Below, piece by piece: positions 14,508 through 23,815 of a stretch of DNA of 64,000 nt (the first letter of the stretch is position 1; each line of letters starts with the position of its first letter). A program made the position numbers and the translations under genes. The notes beneath the pieces are model-generated. The model did not search any database, was not told the origin of the DNA, and saw only the letters and a program-made list of their open reading frames with translations. The stretch spans positions 1 to 64,000 of the forward strand of contig JAXDBW010000042.1 of NCBI GenBank assembly GCA_034678405.1, in the 5' to 3' direction. The DNA comes from JAXDBW01 sp034678405. GTDB taxonomy: Bacteria; Patescibacteriota; Patescibacteriia; UBA10025; JAHIVO01.

Positions 14508-16124
14508 TTAGTTTTCTTCGGCAATGATTTCACCACCAAAGACGTCGACCGCCCGCTGGACAGTCGCGTGTACCGGTGGTGTCGGCTCAGCGGGGCGGAT
14601 CTCATCGAAAGCGCTCGGCTCAATCACCGTCGTCCCGACGCCGAGCTGGAGCCCAAACTGATCATTTAGGATATCCTGAATCGTCGCCCGCACTGTCGGC
14701 TGACCAATGCGTTCAGCATGAAACGCGTGCTGGAACGCAATAATTAAGCGCCCGTCCTCAATCGAGTAAGGAGCGGCTACTTTTAGTGACATACCGACCG
14801 ACCGCTGCTGCTCTGAGATAGCATCAAGTATATTCGGCCACTGTTTCCGGATTTGCTCGAGACTGGCGGTGGCTTTAGTTTTTGACTTCTTGGTCGCGGG
14901 TTTAGCGGGCGTGACTGGTTTCTCGGGCTTCGGAGTAGCCGCCGGTTCCAGCGTACCGGAAGATGCTGAGGCGGTAGACGGCTGCTGCGCCGCAGGCGCT
15001 GGTGTTGATGGAGTCGCGGGTGGCATAACTCCATCGGACTCATCATCCGTCGTCAATGAAACGATGGCTAGCTCGAGTGGGAGCTGGGGTATCTGCGCAA
15101 ACCGGAGCTCTTTCTCCGCGGCAACGAATGTTTCGATCATAGTGACGAGCTGCGCCGGTGATATCTGCTGCATCATCGCTTCGAAACTGTTGCGCATATC
15201 ATCATCAAACCCGTACGCCTCAAGCTCATCCTGCAGACCATGGGCTCGATACAGGAGAGCCACCCGAAGGAATTCGATAACCTCACGAGCGAAGTCCTGG
15301 AGCTGGACACCGTCCTGCATGAGTTGATTTATGAGAGTAATGCCCTCCCCGGTCTGCCGGTTAATAATGCTGGCTACCAGGGCAACTACTGACTGCGTGT
15401 TACTCTGCGGAAGAACGAGGGCGGCCTGCTCGGCGGTAATTTCCTTATCATCGAGAGTCAGGATCTGCCCGAGGAGTACCTCGGCATCACGCACTGAGCC
15501 ATCGGCCCGTCGCGCAATGGTCCGGAGCACGTCGATATCGACCTTCATCTTTTCGGCACTGACGATGTACTCCAGTCGCTCGAGTAGTTTCGGTACGGGT
15601 ACCCGTTTGAAATCAAACCGTTGGCAGCGGGAAATAATAGTTTCTGGGACGCGGTGAATCTCGGTCGTGGCGAGAATAAAGATGACGTGCCCCGGTGGTT
15701 CTTCGAGCGTCTTCAGGAGCGCGTTAAACGCGCTGGGCGATAGCATATGTACCTCATCGATGATAAACACCTTGTACGGTAACCGCTGTGGCGTAAACCG
15801 AGCATTCTCTATAATATTTTCCCGGACATTATCCACGCCCGTATGTGAGGCTGCATCAATCTCGATCACATCAATAGACTTGCCTGAGATGATCTCCTCA
15901 GCTACGCGCTGCCGCTCATCCCCGTGCAGCGACTGGGTATTGACCGCTTGAGCAAGCAACCGGGCGGTAGTGGTCTTGCCGACACCCCGTGGACCAGAAA
16001 AAAGGTACGCGTGCGCGACCCGATTATGCTTGAGCTCATTTTGGAGCGTGTGGATTATCGGTTCCTGGCCGACGAGCTCATCAAATGATGAGGGCCGGTA
16101 GGTCCGATACAGGGCTTGGGACAT
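14508..16124 (-). CDS. dnaX: DNA polymerase III subunit gamma/tau, without the zinc module
   Basis: 538 residues. Clamp-loader AAA+ ATPase: YRTYRP-FDELVGQ start, Walker A GPRGVGKTT at residues 44-52, Walker B FIIDEVHML, sensor ATTEIHRVPETIISRCQRF. Most bacterial DnaX carry a four-Cys zinc module between Walker A and the DVIEID strand; here that stretch (residues 62-84) has no Cys at all. Residues 370-440 are a Pro/Ala/Ser-rich linker, followed by a tau-like C-terminal domain. A start two codons upstream is equally possible. Confidence 0.94.
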   Translation of the reverse strand: MSQALYRTYRPSSFDELVGQEPIIHTLQNELKHNRVAHAYLFSGPRGVGKTTTARLLAQAVNTQSLHGDERQRVAEEIISGKSIDVIEIDAASHTGVDNVRENIIENARFTPQRLPYKVFIIDEVHMLSPSAFNALLKTLEEPPGHVIFILATTEIHRVPETIISRCQRFDFKRVPVPKLLERLEYIVSAEKMKVDIDVLRTIARRADGSVRDAEVLLGQILTLDDKEITAEQAALVLPQSNTQSVVALVASIINRQTGEGITLINQLMQDGVQLQDFAREVIEFLRVALLYRAHGLQDELEAYGFDDDMRNSFEAMMQQISPAQLVTMIETFVAAEKELRFAQIPQLPLELAIVSLTTDDESDGVMPPATPSTPAPAAQQPSTASASSGTLEPAATPKPEKPVTPAKPATKKSKTKATASLEQIRKQWPNILDAISEQQRSVGMSLKVAAPYSIEDGRLIIAFQHAFHAERIGQPTVRATIQDILNDQFGLQLGVGTTVIEPSAFDEIRPAEPTPPVHATVQRAVDVFGGEIIAEEN

Positions 16125-16193
16125 ATACAAAAGCGGCGAAATCGATATAAAACGATGCGCATGTATTGTATCTCAAGTCGGACGGCCTGGCAA

Positions 16194-16829
16194 CTAGCCG
16201 AGGTCTTCGATGTCCTCGACGACCTCAGTCGCTGGGGCTTCGGCGGTGGTTGGCGCGGCCATGTCAGCCTCGGTCGGACGAGGTTCGCCCGCTTTGATGA
16301 TATTTTCGACGGCCCCCCAGTCACTGGCCTGGTCTTTCGGTACCAGGAGCACTACTTCATCACCCTGTTCGCCCTTGAAATACGTCACGCTTGCGAGGAG
16401 TACCTTGTATGAGGCATCACCCACAATGACGCGGTATTCATCGGTGGTCTCATCTTTCGCGAGGATGCCGACCACACGCTGGCGGTCGACCGGACCGATC
16501 TGTTTGTACATAAACGTCCCATCACCGGTAATGGTGAGTTTCAGTGTATCACCGACGACGAGTTTTGACTTCGAGGCGTAGTTGGCGGGCACGCTGTATT
16601 GTTTCCCATCTGGCCCTACCATGTTTTGCCCATCGAAGATACCCTCGATGATTTTCTCATCGGCGTTTGATGACATGCTCCCGACGGCTTGCGCCTTCGA
16701 GGAAAGCTCACTGATGCTATCATCGTCACCAGCGACCTGTGCCAAAAGCTGCCGCGCACTCTCGAGTGAGACATGGGCGGCTTCCACCAGTTTTTTGACT
16801 TGTTGGAGTTTATTTTGTTTTGCGGCCAT
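16194..16829 (-). CDS. Conserved-looking protein with an OB-like middle domain
   Basis: Function not known. 211 residues. An N-terminal helix-rich part (about 1-45) is followed by a beta-rich region starting near DGKQYSVPANYASKSKLVVGDTLKLTI, which reads like an OB or small-barrel fold, then YKQIGPVDRQRVVGIL. The C-terminus is an Ala/Glu/Thr-rich tail. No signal peptide, so cytoplasmic. It sits 70 bp upstream of dnaX in the same direction and could be co-transcribed. Confidence 0.7.
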   Translation of the reverse strand: MAAKQNKLQQVKKLVEAAHVSLESARQLLAQVAGDDDSISELSSKAQAVGSMSSNADEKIIEGIFDGQNMVGPDGKQYSVPANYASKSKLVVGDTLKLTITGDGTFMYKQIGPVDRQRVVGILAKDETTDEYRVIVGDASYKVLLASVTYFKGEQGDEVVLLVPKDQASDWGAVENIIKAGEPRPTEADMAAPTTAEAPATEVVEDIEDLG

Positions 16830-16940
16830 ATGTGTGTTTCGCGTGGGTAAAAACCCTTTGTTTTGCGGTTGATTATTGTTTTTATGCAGCGGTACCAGTG
16901 TACCCTAGATACCGCGCTCAGTCAATATATACGAGACTAC

Positions 16941-17474
16941 TCACGACACCTCATACATATAGATCGGAATTCGCTGATCACTTGGTTTGTTCACTGTCGT
17001 CGGCACCCACTCGGGAATAGCAAAACTATAGGAAATAACTTTAGTTCCTGGTTTCAGCTCCCGTTTAAATTTTGGTCCCAGTTTGGCCATGGCTTTCGGC
17101 GTCAAGAAACAAAAAATAACCGTGGCCTGTCCGAGGTCGCGCTGGTAGAAATCAGCAAAGCGAATTTCAACTTGCCGAGATAGGCCGAGCAGGAGAATGT
17201 TGAGCCGCGACCAGAGATACGGTAAGAAAGATACCTCATACCCACAAAACGTAGCCGTAGAATTATGCGCCATGCCAATCAAGACACGCCCATCTCCCGA
17301 CCCTAAATCATACACGACATCACTATCGTGAATATCGGCGAGCTGGATAATACGTTTAATATCCTTTTTGAAAACCGGCAGCCACGGCGCAGCCTTCACC
17401 CCGGCATACGCCGCCGTGCCGAGAACCACCACGCTACCAACAAATAATGCTGCGGCTGTAATACTGCCAGACAT
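16941..17474 (-). CDS. Membrane-anchored class I SAM-dependent methyltransferase
   Basis: 177 residues. One N-terminal membrane helix (about 5-25) then a Rossmann methyltransferase domain with motif I VVYDLGSGDGRVLIGMA. The tether plus DLGSGDGR arrangement recalls the FAM173/ATPSCKMT lysine methyltransferases that modify ATP synthase subunit c, but this is a resemblance only. The ATG after the upstream stop was chosen; the frame is open further upstream inside that gene. It follows the T4SS-type ATPase by 1 bp and is likely co-transcribed. Confidence 0.8.
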   Translation of the reverse strand: MSGSITAAALFVGSVVVLGTAAYAGVKAAPWLPVFKKDIKRIIQLADIHDSDVVYDLGSGDGRVLIGMAHNSTATFCGYEVSFLPYLWSRLNILLLGLSRQVEIRFADFYQRDLGQATVIFCFLTPKAMAKLGPKFKRELKPGTKVISYSFAIPEWVPTTVNKPSDQRIPIYMYEVS

Positions 17475-17475
17475 A

Positions 17476-20025
17476 TTATGCGTTGCGCTCACCGACCATT
17501 GGTCCTTGCGTCGCCGCCGGAGTCCCGAGTTTAGATTTATCTGCAATCTCACTCTCGACCTGCACTCGATCTCGACCATACTTCATGCGAGAGAGTTCTA
17601 TCAGTTGCTGCGCTCGCGCGGGGTCTCCCGGCTGCGGCGGATACGTCTGCATGGTAAATGGCTTGGATGCGGTGTTATTAATGAGGAGTTTCACCAGGGC
17701 AGTATACATATCGACATTGATGATGTCGTATTCATTGAAGACCGGGTCAAACTCCTTCGCAAACGTCTCCGCATCCTCGACGCCCACCCGAAACATCACG
17801 ACCGTCCCGGCATTACCAAAGACCGCATCCCGAATCCGGGTATCGTTATTCTCGCGGACCAGCTGACTGATGTACTGATGTGCCATGGTGAGATTGAGGC
17901 GGTATTTCCGTGCTTCGGAGAGGATTGTCGCGATACTATCCGTCACAAAATTTTGGAATTCATCAATATAGAGATAAAAATCACTACGCTGCTCCTCAGG
18001 GAGACTCACTCGCTTCATCGCGGCCATCTGAAGTTTCGAGACGATGATGAGGCCGAGGAGACTGCTGTTCACTTCCCCGGTCGTGCCCTTGGCGAGATTG
18101 ATCAGGAGTATCTTTTTATTATTCATCACATCATCGAAGTTAAACCCCGACTTCGGCTGACCAATGATATTGCGCATCATCGCATTCTCCACAAACCGTC
18201 CTACTTTCGAAATGATGTAGCCGAGCATCTCTGATTTATGAAAGTCTGACGTCTTCGCCATTTCCTTTTCCCAGAATGCCCGAACTACCGGGTCTTTTAC
18301 CTTCGTCAGTTTATATTTCTGGAAGGCTGGATCAGTAAACATCCGGGGGATCTCAGCCAGCGTCCCCGGACTCTCAGTATCCTCCATCAGGGTCAGCATG
18401 ACATTCCGCATATTATGCTCAAACATTGGACCGATCATTTCCGGCGGGAAGAGCTTTTCAAAGATTGCGATCATTTCCTGCACTGCGAAATCTTTTTCCT
18501 CTGGCGTCTTCGCTTCGAGCATATTGAGGCCCAGAGGCCGTTCCATATCCGAGGGATTGAAATATATTACGTCATCAGCGCGCTCCTTCGGGATGTGCTC
18601 CATGACCGTGCTGACGAGATCACCATGCGGATCGACGACCCCCACCCCTTTGCCATTCTGGATATCCTGAATAATCATATTTGAAAGGAGTACTGATTTC
18701 CCAACGCCCGACTTACCGATGACATACACATGGCGGCGGCGGTCGCTGTCTCCGATGCGGACCTGGACATCCTGTCCCCGAAACGGACTGTGGCCGAGGA
18801 TGAGCCCCTCGGTCGGCATGTTCACTGGCGCAGGAGCTTTGCGCGAGGAGAGCCAGCGGATATTTGGTGTCTCCGTGATAGGTAATGGGAAATGATAGAC
18901 GCTGGCCATTTCTTCAGCATTGAGAAGCATCGAATGTTTTTCATTGAACCGGCGATATATATAGTCGTTAACAATCAAATCGGTATTGCGTCGATCACGA
19001 CGCGAAAAGCCGTTGCCATACTCATACATATTATACTGGCTAAAGGCATCCACTATATTTGTCAGATGGGCCTGGGCCCGCTCCCGACTCTGGGCAGACA
19101 CGATGATGCGGATATTGACATCCATACCAGCTTTGGAGGTTTTCTCCTCAATACTCTTCGCGATTTCTTCGTCGCGAGCCGAGGGGGTATGGGCTTTGGC
19201 AAATTCGGTTTCCGATTCTTTCTTTGGGAAAAAAGTTCGGAATACCTCCATGAGTAGGGCGCGTGCACCACTATAGCCGATAGCCTCTTTGAGTGATTTG
19301 CCGTTATGGAGATCGCGGGCGACTCGTGCGCCAAAATCATGCCAGGGCGCCTTTGCCGAGCGGGCGACATACTGAATGATAGCACTCTCACCGACTGGCA
19401 CCTTGGACAGGACATTCGTGAGTGACTGCAGCGGATCCACCTCAAGCTGGCGGTACGTCCGAATCGGAAAGATATACTCTTTTTTAAATTCAAGAGTAGT
19501 AGCGACTACCACACTCGTCGGAGTAAAGACATTGAAATCATCGACCGGATCTATATTTGCTCGCGGGTATTGTGCATGAATTTGCTGCTCCATGTATTCG
19601 CGCAGGTACCGCGGCACCGCGACATAAAACGAAATCAATCCCTGAGTCGCAACTATCTCGAGAGCGAAATGGTCATTGCGGCCAGCTACTGCCGCCCCCA
19701 TCCCCCGCTGGGCACGCATCCCCCCGAGTACCGAAAACCATGCTTCGGCTTCATTGAGCATATCCTGGATCCCCTGGACCGTATGCATCTGCTCACTGTC
19801 CTCTCCCATTTCTGACTCTTTTGGCACGGTGACGAGGAGCAATACTTTTTGCAAGGCATGCGGAAGTGACTTTTCACTCCGGAGACGCTTCTTGATAATG
19901 AAAAAAGCGGCCACCACCGTAATGATGATAGAGACACCGATGAGTACTATGGGAAAGGCGGCACTCTCGAGCGGATGCGCGAGTGCGTCTTTGAGCTGTG
20001 AAAAAATGTTGAGCTGCGGCGTCAT
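17476..20025 (-). CDS. Membrane-anchored VirB4/TraG-HerA type ATPase
   Basis: 849 residues. N-terminal membrane helix (about 23-45), a large middle region, then a RecA-like ATPase domain: Walker A GKSGVGKS near residue 440 after YVIG, VVDPHGDLV, and Walker B FYLYIDEFQNF near residue 687 followed by LSEARKYRLNLTMAHQY. Such ATPases drive type IV secretion or DNA transfer; in CPR genomes they occur widely without a full conjugation set. No relaxase is in the window. Two genes, upstream (proline-rich) and downstream (methyltransferase), flank it on the same strand. Confidence 0.88.
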   Translation of the reverse strand: MTPQLNIFSQLKDALAHPLESAAFPIVLIGVSIIITVVAAFFIIKKRLRSEKSLPHALQKVLLLVTVPKESEMGEDSEQMHTVQGIQDMLNEAEAWFSVLGGMRAQRGMGAAVAGRNDHFALEIVATQGLISFYVAVPRYLREYMEQQIHAQYPRANIDPVDDFNVFTPTSVVVATTLEFKKEYIFPIRTYRQLEVDPLQSLTNVLSKVPVGESAIIQYVARSAKAPWHDFGARVARDLHNGKSLKEAIGYSGARALLMEVFRTFFPKKESETEFAKAHTPSARDEEIAKSIEEKTSKAGMDVNIRIIVSAQSRERAQAHLTNIVDAFSQYNMYEYGNGFSRRDRRNTDLIVNDYIYRRFNEKHSMLLNAEEMASVYHFPLPITETPNIRWLSSRKAPAPVNMPTEGLILGHSPFRGQDVQVRIGDSDRRRHVYVIGKSGVGKSVLLSNMIIQDIQNGKGVGVVDPHGDLVSTVMEHIPKERADDVIYFNPSDMERPLGLNMLEAKTPEEKDFAVQEMIAIFEKLFPPEMIGPMFEHNMRNVMLTLMEDTESPGTLAEIPRMFTDPAFQKYKLTKVKDPVVRAFWEKEMAKTSDFHKSEMLGYIISKVGRFVENAMMRNIIGQPKSGFNFDDVMNNKKILLINLAKGTTGEVNSSLLGLIIVSKLQMAAMKRVSLPEEQRSDFYLYIDEFQNFVTDSIATILSEARKYRLNLTMAHQYISQLVRENNDTRIRDAVFGNAGTVVMFRVGVEDAETFAKEFDPVFNEYDIINVDMYTALVKLLINNTASKPFTMQTYPPQPGDPARAQQLIELSRMKYGRDRVQVESEIADKSKLGTPAATQGPMVGERNA

Positions 20026-20041
20026 GCCAGGGGCTCGGTGG

Positions 20042-20593
20042 TTATTGTTTTGGCTGCTGCTGTTCTCGCCAATTCAGGAGGCGGTCAGTTTTAATCTTCG
20101 CTTCCTGCTCGAGAAAAAATTTATTGACTCCCGGAATCATCTGTAGCCACTCCTTAATCAGGTTGAGAATTTCGCGAACCTTCACTTTTGTTTCCTGGAG
20201 CAAAGTCTTTACTTCTCTGGCGGTTTCTTCCCCTTTTTGCTGAAATGCCATCTGTTGCTGCGGCGTCATGCCAGCGAATATTTCCTCAAGATGCTCAGAC
20301 AACACATTCTCAATCTCGATTAAGATTGAATCCTTGGCTACCGGTGCTGGGGCAGCTGGCTGATTCTGGATGGCCGGTGGCGCTGCCTGTCGACGGGATT
20401 GTTCATCCTCAGTCCGCTGTTCCTCTGTCTGTTCTGGCTGTGTCTCGGGGCGGCGCTCCACTTCGCGCTGCTGCTCAGGTGGTTGCGGCACTTCAGGGGT
20501 GGGGCGTGCATCAGGTGACTTTTCAAAATCAAAAATATCTTCCACTTCAGGGGACGCTTTCTGTTCTGACTGATTTTTGTTTACTTCGACCAT
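20042..20593 (-). CDS. Proline/glutamine-rich protein next to the T4SS-type ATPase
   Basis: Not recognised. 183 residues: about 1-90 are low complexity (Pro, Glu, Gln, Arg) and likely disordered; about 95-183 are helical, with MTPQQQMAFQQKGEETAREVKTLL and an amphipathic IREWLQMIPG-like stretch. The inner ATG (MVEVNKNQ) was preferred because the extra 11 codons read through a poly-T/AT-rich leader. It lies 16 bp upstream of the ATPase and is probably its partner. Confidence 0.65.
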   Translation of the reverse strand: MVEVNKNQSEQKASPEVEDIFDFEKSPDARPTPEVPQPPEQQREVERRPETQPEQTEEQRTEDEQSRRQAAPPAIQNQPAAPAPVAKDSILIEIENVLSEHLEEIFAGMTPQQQMAFQQKGEETAREVKTLLQETKVKVREILNLIKEWLQMIPGVNKFFLEQEAKIKTDRLLNWREQQQPKQ

Positions 20594-20788
20594 TAATAAC
20601 AGGTGATGGTTTTTTAAGCTATTCATATTATATCATTTTTTCTATAAAAAATCAATCCCTCACTTTAAACTAATAAGGTGAGGAATTGCCCTGAGCTTGC
20701 CGAAGGGCCTCATATCCTATTCAACTACAGACTAAATAGAGCCAATCTTAGCCAAGAGTTATTGCCCCAGATATGCACATCTCGCCCC

Positions 20789-20817
20789 TTGACACAGGTG
20801 CCATACCATGATAGTAT
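20789..20817 (+). promoter_or_regulatory. Promoter of the lipoprotein gene at 20876
   Basis: -35 TTGACA, 17-bp spacer, -10 TAGTAT. Confidence 0.7.
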
Positions 20818-20875
20818 GTCCCGTTACGCTTGTTTAGGAGAGAAAGAAACAATTCATAGATCTAGGAGGTCTGCA

Positions 20876-21340
20876 ATGCGTTCACTGAACATCGCCGCTC
20901 TTTTGATTGCCACCGTTGCGGTTGCGCTGGGCACCACTGGCTGCGACCTGAAACGGATTGTCGGTTCGTCCCCCTACGCCGATGGGAACTATGTTCTCCT
21001 CGAGTCGAAGGGTGAGGTGTACGACAACAACGCCTTCATCGACCTGAACGAAGCCCCGCAAAATGGCTACATGCAAATCAAGGGGTTTGTCCATGTCGAG
21101 GGTGGGTATACGCTGGTGACAGCTCAAATCAAGATCGGCGGACAGTCGTGGCAGAACTTCCCGAACATCGAAGGGAAGTTCAAACCCTACATCGACTATT
21201 CGAACAACCACTCGGATAGCGAGGTCGACGTCCAGATCCGGTTCCGGTTTGGATATAGGGACCAGTACAACGCCGCCCACACCACCGACTTCTACTACGC
21301 CAACTACCGGCTGTGGCACAATCCCTACCATCTGGAATAG
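20876..21340 (+). CDS. Probable lipoprotein of unknown function
   Basis: 154 residues. N-terminal MRSLNIAALLIATVAVALGT then TGC, a signal peptide with a lipobox-like Cys near residue 23. The mature part is beta-rich with many aromatic residues and looks like a small extracellular sandwich; no family is recognised. Start supported by CTAGGAGG 7 bp upstream; own promoter and terminator make it a single-gene unit. Confidence 0.72.
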   Translation: MRSLNIAALLIATVAVALGTTGCDLKRIVGSSPYADGNYVLLESKGEVYDNNAFIDLNEAPQNGYMQIKGFVHVEGGYTLVTAQIKIGGQSWQNFPNIEGKFKPYIDYSNNHSDSEVDVQIRFRFGYRDQYNAAHTTDFYYANYRLWHNPYHLE

Positions 21341-21383
21341 ATGGTACGAACAGTCGTTGGAGCGTGGCAGCGCACAACCATTT

Positions 21384-21420
21384 GGCGCACGTATGATACA
21401 ACTCAGCGTGCGCCTCTTTT
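21384..21420 (+). terminator. Rho-independent terminator
   Basis: GGCGCACG pairs with CGTGCGCC around a 14-nt loop, then TCTTTTTT. Ends the lipoprotein gene. Confidence 0.88.
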
Positions 21421-21427
21421 TTATCCC

Positions 21428-21456
21428 TTGAAAAATACAGAAAAATGTGTTACACT
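21428..21456 (+). promoter_or_regulatory. Promoter of the AAA/transporter pair
   Basis: -35 TTGAAA, 17-bp spacer, -10 TACACT, starting right after the lipoprotein terminator. Confidence 0.6.
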
Positions 21457-21483
21457 ATAGATAATCCAACATAAAAATCATCC

Positions 21484-22425
21484 ATGACGGAACTTTCACC
21501 CGCTTCAACCTCTCTCCTTCTCATCCTCGTCGTTCTCGGCGTGGTTATCTTTTGGTTATATCGGATGAACCTGAAAGCCAGATCAAACTTCGGCGTACTG
21601 AAACTCTATGCCAAGGATTTAACCGCTCTGGCTCAGCAAAAAAAACTTGACCCGGTGATCGGCCGCGAGCATGAAATTGAACGCGTTATCCAGATCCTCT
21701 CCCGCCGGACGAAGAACAACCCCGTGCTCATCGGCAAATCCGGCGTCGGCAAGACGGCCATCGTGGAGGGCCTTGCACAAAAGGTAGCCGACGGTAGCGT
21801 CACGTCGGCGCTCGAAAATAAAAAAGTATTACAGCTGGATCTGAGCGGTCTCGTCGCCGGCACCAAATACCGCGGTGAGTTTGAAAAACGATTGAAGTCA
21901 CTCGTCGATGAAATTATTGCCGCGAAGCGATCAATTATTTTATTTATTGATGAGATTCATAGCCTCGCTGAGGCTGGAGAAGCGACCGGTGCGATTAACG
22001 CGGCAGACATCCTGAAACCGGCCCTCTCCCGCGGAGACCTCCAAATGATCGGCGCGACCACTCCCGAGGAATACAAAACCTATGTCGAACATGACCAAAC
22101 CCTCGAGCGTCGTTTCCAGCCAGTGAGTATCGAGGAGGTGTCGAAAGAGCAAACCCTCGCCATCCTCAAAGGAATCCGTCCTCAGTACGAAGAGCACCAC
22201 CAGCTGAAGATCACTGACGCCGCCCTGGAGCGAGCCATCACTCTCGCGGACGAGCATGTCCATGATCGATTTTTTCCTGACAAAGCGATTGATCTCATGG
22301 ATGAGGCGGCTGCCCTCGTGAAATTACGCAGTATTAAGGATGGTAATGCGCATCTCCAAGTCGAACCGCAAGACATCGAAACCATCCTCAATGAGTGGAA
22401 AGAAGAAGGGATCGAAGCATCATAA
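21484..22425 (+). CDS. Membrane-tethered single AAA+ domain related to ClpC/ClpB D1
   Basis: 313 residues. A membrane helix (about 10-26) replaces the Clp N-domain; one AAA+ module of the ClpA/B/C D1 type follows: LDPVIGREHEIERVIQ, Walker A GKSGVGKT (84-91), pore loop AGTKYRGEFE (125-134), Walker B ILFIDEIH (152-159), sensor GATTPEEY and an Arg-finger region ERRFQPV. There is no D2 ring and no ClpP-binding loop. It could unfold membrane proteins or act as a scaffold ATPase. A plus-strand transporter gene follows after 16 bp. Confidence 0.88.
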   Translation: MTELSPASTSLLLILVVLGVVIFWLYRMNLKARSNFGVLKLYAKDLTALAQQKKLDPVIGREHEIERVIQILSRRTKNNPVLIGKSGVGKTAIVEGLAQKVADGSVTSALENKKVLQLDLSGLVAGTKYRGEFEKRLKSLVDEIIAAKRSIILFIDEIHSLAEAGEATGAINAADILKPALSRGDLQMIGATTPEEYKTYVEHDQTLERRFQPVSIEEVSKEQTLAILKGIRPQYEEHHQLKITDAALERAITLADEHVHDRFFPDKAIDLMDEAAALVKLRSIKDGNAHLQVEPQDIETILNEWKEEGIEAS

Positions 22426-22441
22426 GTAATCACGCGAGCAG

Positions 22442-23320
22442 ATGTCAGGTCTCCTCCTGGTCATCATCGGGTCAATCATCTACCCGTTCATAGACGTATT
22501 TAAGAAGAAGGCCACCGCCCACTACAGTGTGGGGGTTATTTTTTGGTTAGTGGCGCTCTGTGAAGTGCCCTTCTATATCGTACTCATCCTCTGGCTGGGG
22601 ATCCCGGAGATAGACGCGAGCTTTTGGTGGATTGTCGGCATCAATACACCGATCCTGATTATTACCAATGTCCTCCTGATCAAAGACGAAAAGATCGCGC
22701 CGCTTTCGACCACACTCCCCCTGCTTTCCTTTACCCCCGTCTTCCTCATCTTCACGTCATATTTTTTCCTCGGCGAATTACCGAATGCCTACGGCGTCAT
22801 CGGCATCTTCCTCGTGGTACTCGGCGCTATCCTGCTGAAGGGCGAAGATCTACGGAACGGCCTGCGAAGCCGGATGCGTCACATCTTCTCGCAGCGCTCG
22901 AGTCTCTATATCCTCGTCATTGCGTTTCTCTGGAGCTTCAGCGCGAATTTCGTAAAGATCGCGGCCGAGGCGAGCTCGGCGTGGTTTTACCTCGCTGTCA
23001 CGGTGGCCCTGGAGGCGCTCTTCATGACTGTTTGGATGGCCTTCCGTCATGGCAAACGCACTGTCGGAAAAATCAAAGGACATATCCCTCTCCTAGTCGG
23101 GGCGGCAGTGTTCTCTGTCGCGGCGGATGTTATCTTTTTGATAGGGCTTGAGCATACGTTTGTCTCCTACGCTATCGCCATCAAGCGCGGCCTCCTCATC
23201 GTCGGCAGTATCGCACTCGGCGCAGCATTCTTCCGTGAACGCAATATCCGATACCGAATCGGTGGGGCACTGGTGATGGCCATCGGCCTTCTCTTCATCC
23301 TCGTCTTTGGCGCGAGCTAG
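22442..23320 (+). CDS. EamA/DMT-family transporter
   Basis: 292 residues, about ten membrane helices in two halves, with the EamA-type inner repeat: LLSFTPVFLIFTSYFFLGELP in the first half and a matching region AIAIKRGLLIVGSIALGA-FFRERN in the second. Drug/metabolite transporters move small molecules or sugars; the substrate cannot be inferred. A homologous gene lies at 25593. Co-transcribed with the AAA gene upstream. Confidence 0.85.
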   Translation: MSGLLLVIIGSIIYPFIDVFKKKATAHYSVGVIFWLVALCEVPFYIVLILWLGIPEIDASFWWIVGINTPILIITNVLLIKDEKIAPLSTTLPLLSFTPVFLIFTSYFFLGELPNAYGVIGIFLVVLGAILLKGEDLRNGLRSRMRHIFSQRSSLYILVIAFLWSFSANFVKIAAEASSAWFYLAVTVALEALFMTVWMAFRHGKRTVGKIKGHIPLLVGAAVFSVAADVIFLIGLEHTFVSYAIAIKRGLLIVGSIALGAAFFRERNIRYRIGGALVMAIGLLFILVFGAS

Positions 23321-23441
23321 ACGCCGTTGACAGTACCCCAGCGGCATGGTACGATTGCGGCGGAAATTTTCTCTATACATAATACATACCGTCCTTTGTG
23401 TACTCACCCTAAACCCTTCACCTCTGTCCGGGAGGCCTTTT

Positions 23442-23756
23442 ATGGCTGAACCAAAAAAGGTGAATAACGGCAATGTGTTTGACACACAGGCTGATGGATC
23501 GGTCATCTCAAAATTGGTCGGCACATTTACACCCAGCGTAACCATCGGGGAGTATGTCCGTATTAATGACATGCTCGGCACCGTCTCCACGCTCGGAACG
23601 GATCATGAGGTGTTTGCTGAAATAGCCGGCTATATCACAGTAGTGGGGGTATCTGATGATCATCCGATTGAATTCGGCCAAATACTCATCGTGATCACTC
23701 CGAGCGATACGCCGCCACCTCCGACGAACAGCCGTGTCAAAAAAACAGAACCCTAA
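23442..23756 (+). CDS. Biotinyl/lipoyl-domain-like protein lacking the acceptor lysine
   Basis: 104 residues. It follows the C-terminal domain of biotin carboxyl carrier proteins: KLVGTF, GEYVRINDMLGTV, EIAGYITVV and HPIEFGQILIVI align in order with VGTFY, VGDTLCIV, SGTVKAI and QPVEFDEPLVVI. At the biotin site, however, the EAMKM motif is replaced by STLGT, so the modified Lys is Gly. It therefore cannot be biotinylated or lipoylated in the usual way. Start ATG has GGGAGG 8 bp upstream. Own terminator. Other carboxylase genes are not seen. Confidence 0.75.
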   Translation: MAEPKKVNNGNVFDTQADGSVISKLVGTFTPSVTIGEYVRINDMLGTVSTLGTDHEVFAEIAGYITVVGVSDDHPIEFGQILIVITPSDTPPPPTNSRVKKTEP

Positions 23757-23778
23757 GACCGTTATTCATACCATAGAC

Positions 23779-23814
23779 ACGGGATGTAGCAGCAGCTACA
23801 TCCCGTCTTTTTTC
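23779..23814 (+). terminator. Rho-independent terminator
   Basis: ACGGGATGTAG / CTACATCCCGT, an 11-bp perfect stem with a 6-nt loop, then CTTTTTT. It separates the biotinyl-like gene from cysS. Confidence 0.92.
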
Positions 23815-23815
23815 G

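Noticed and set aside
17476..20593. A conjugative element
   Set aside because: Only an ATPase and a partner-like protein are seen; there is no relaxase, oriT or mating-pore set in the window.
23442..23756. A functional biotin carboxyl carrier protein
   Set aside because: The lysine that carries biotin is replaced and no carboxylase subunits are nearby.
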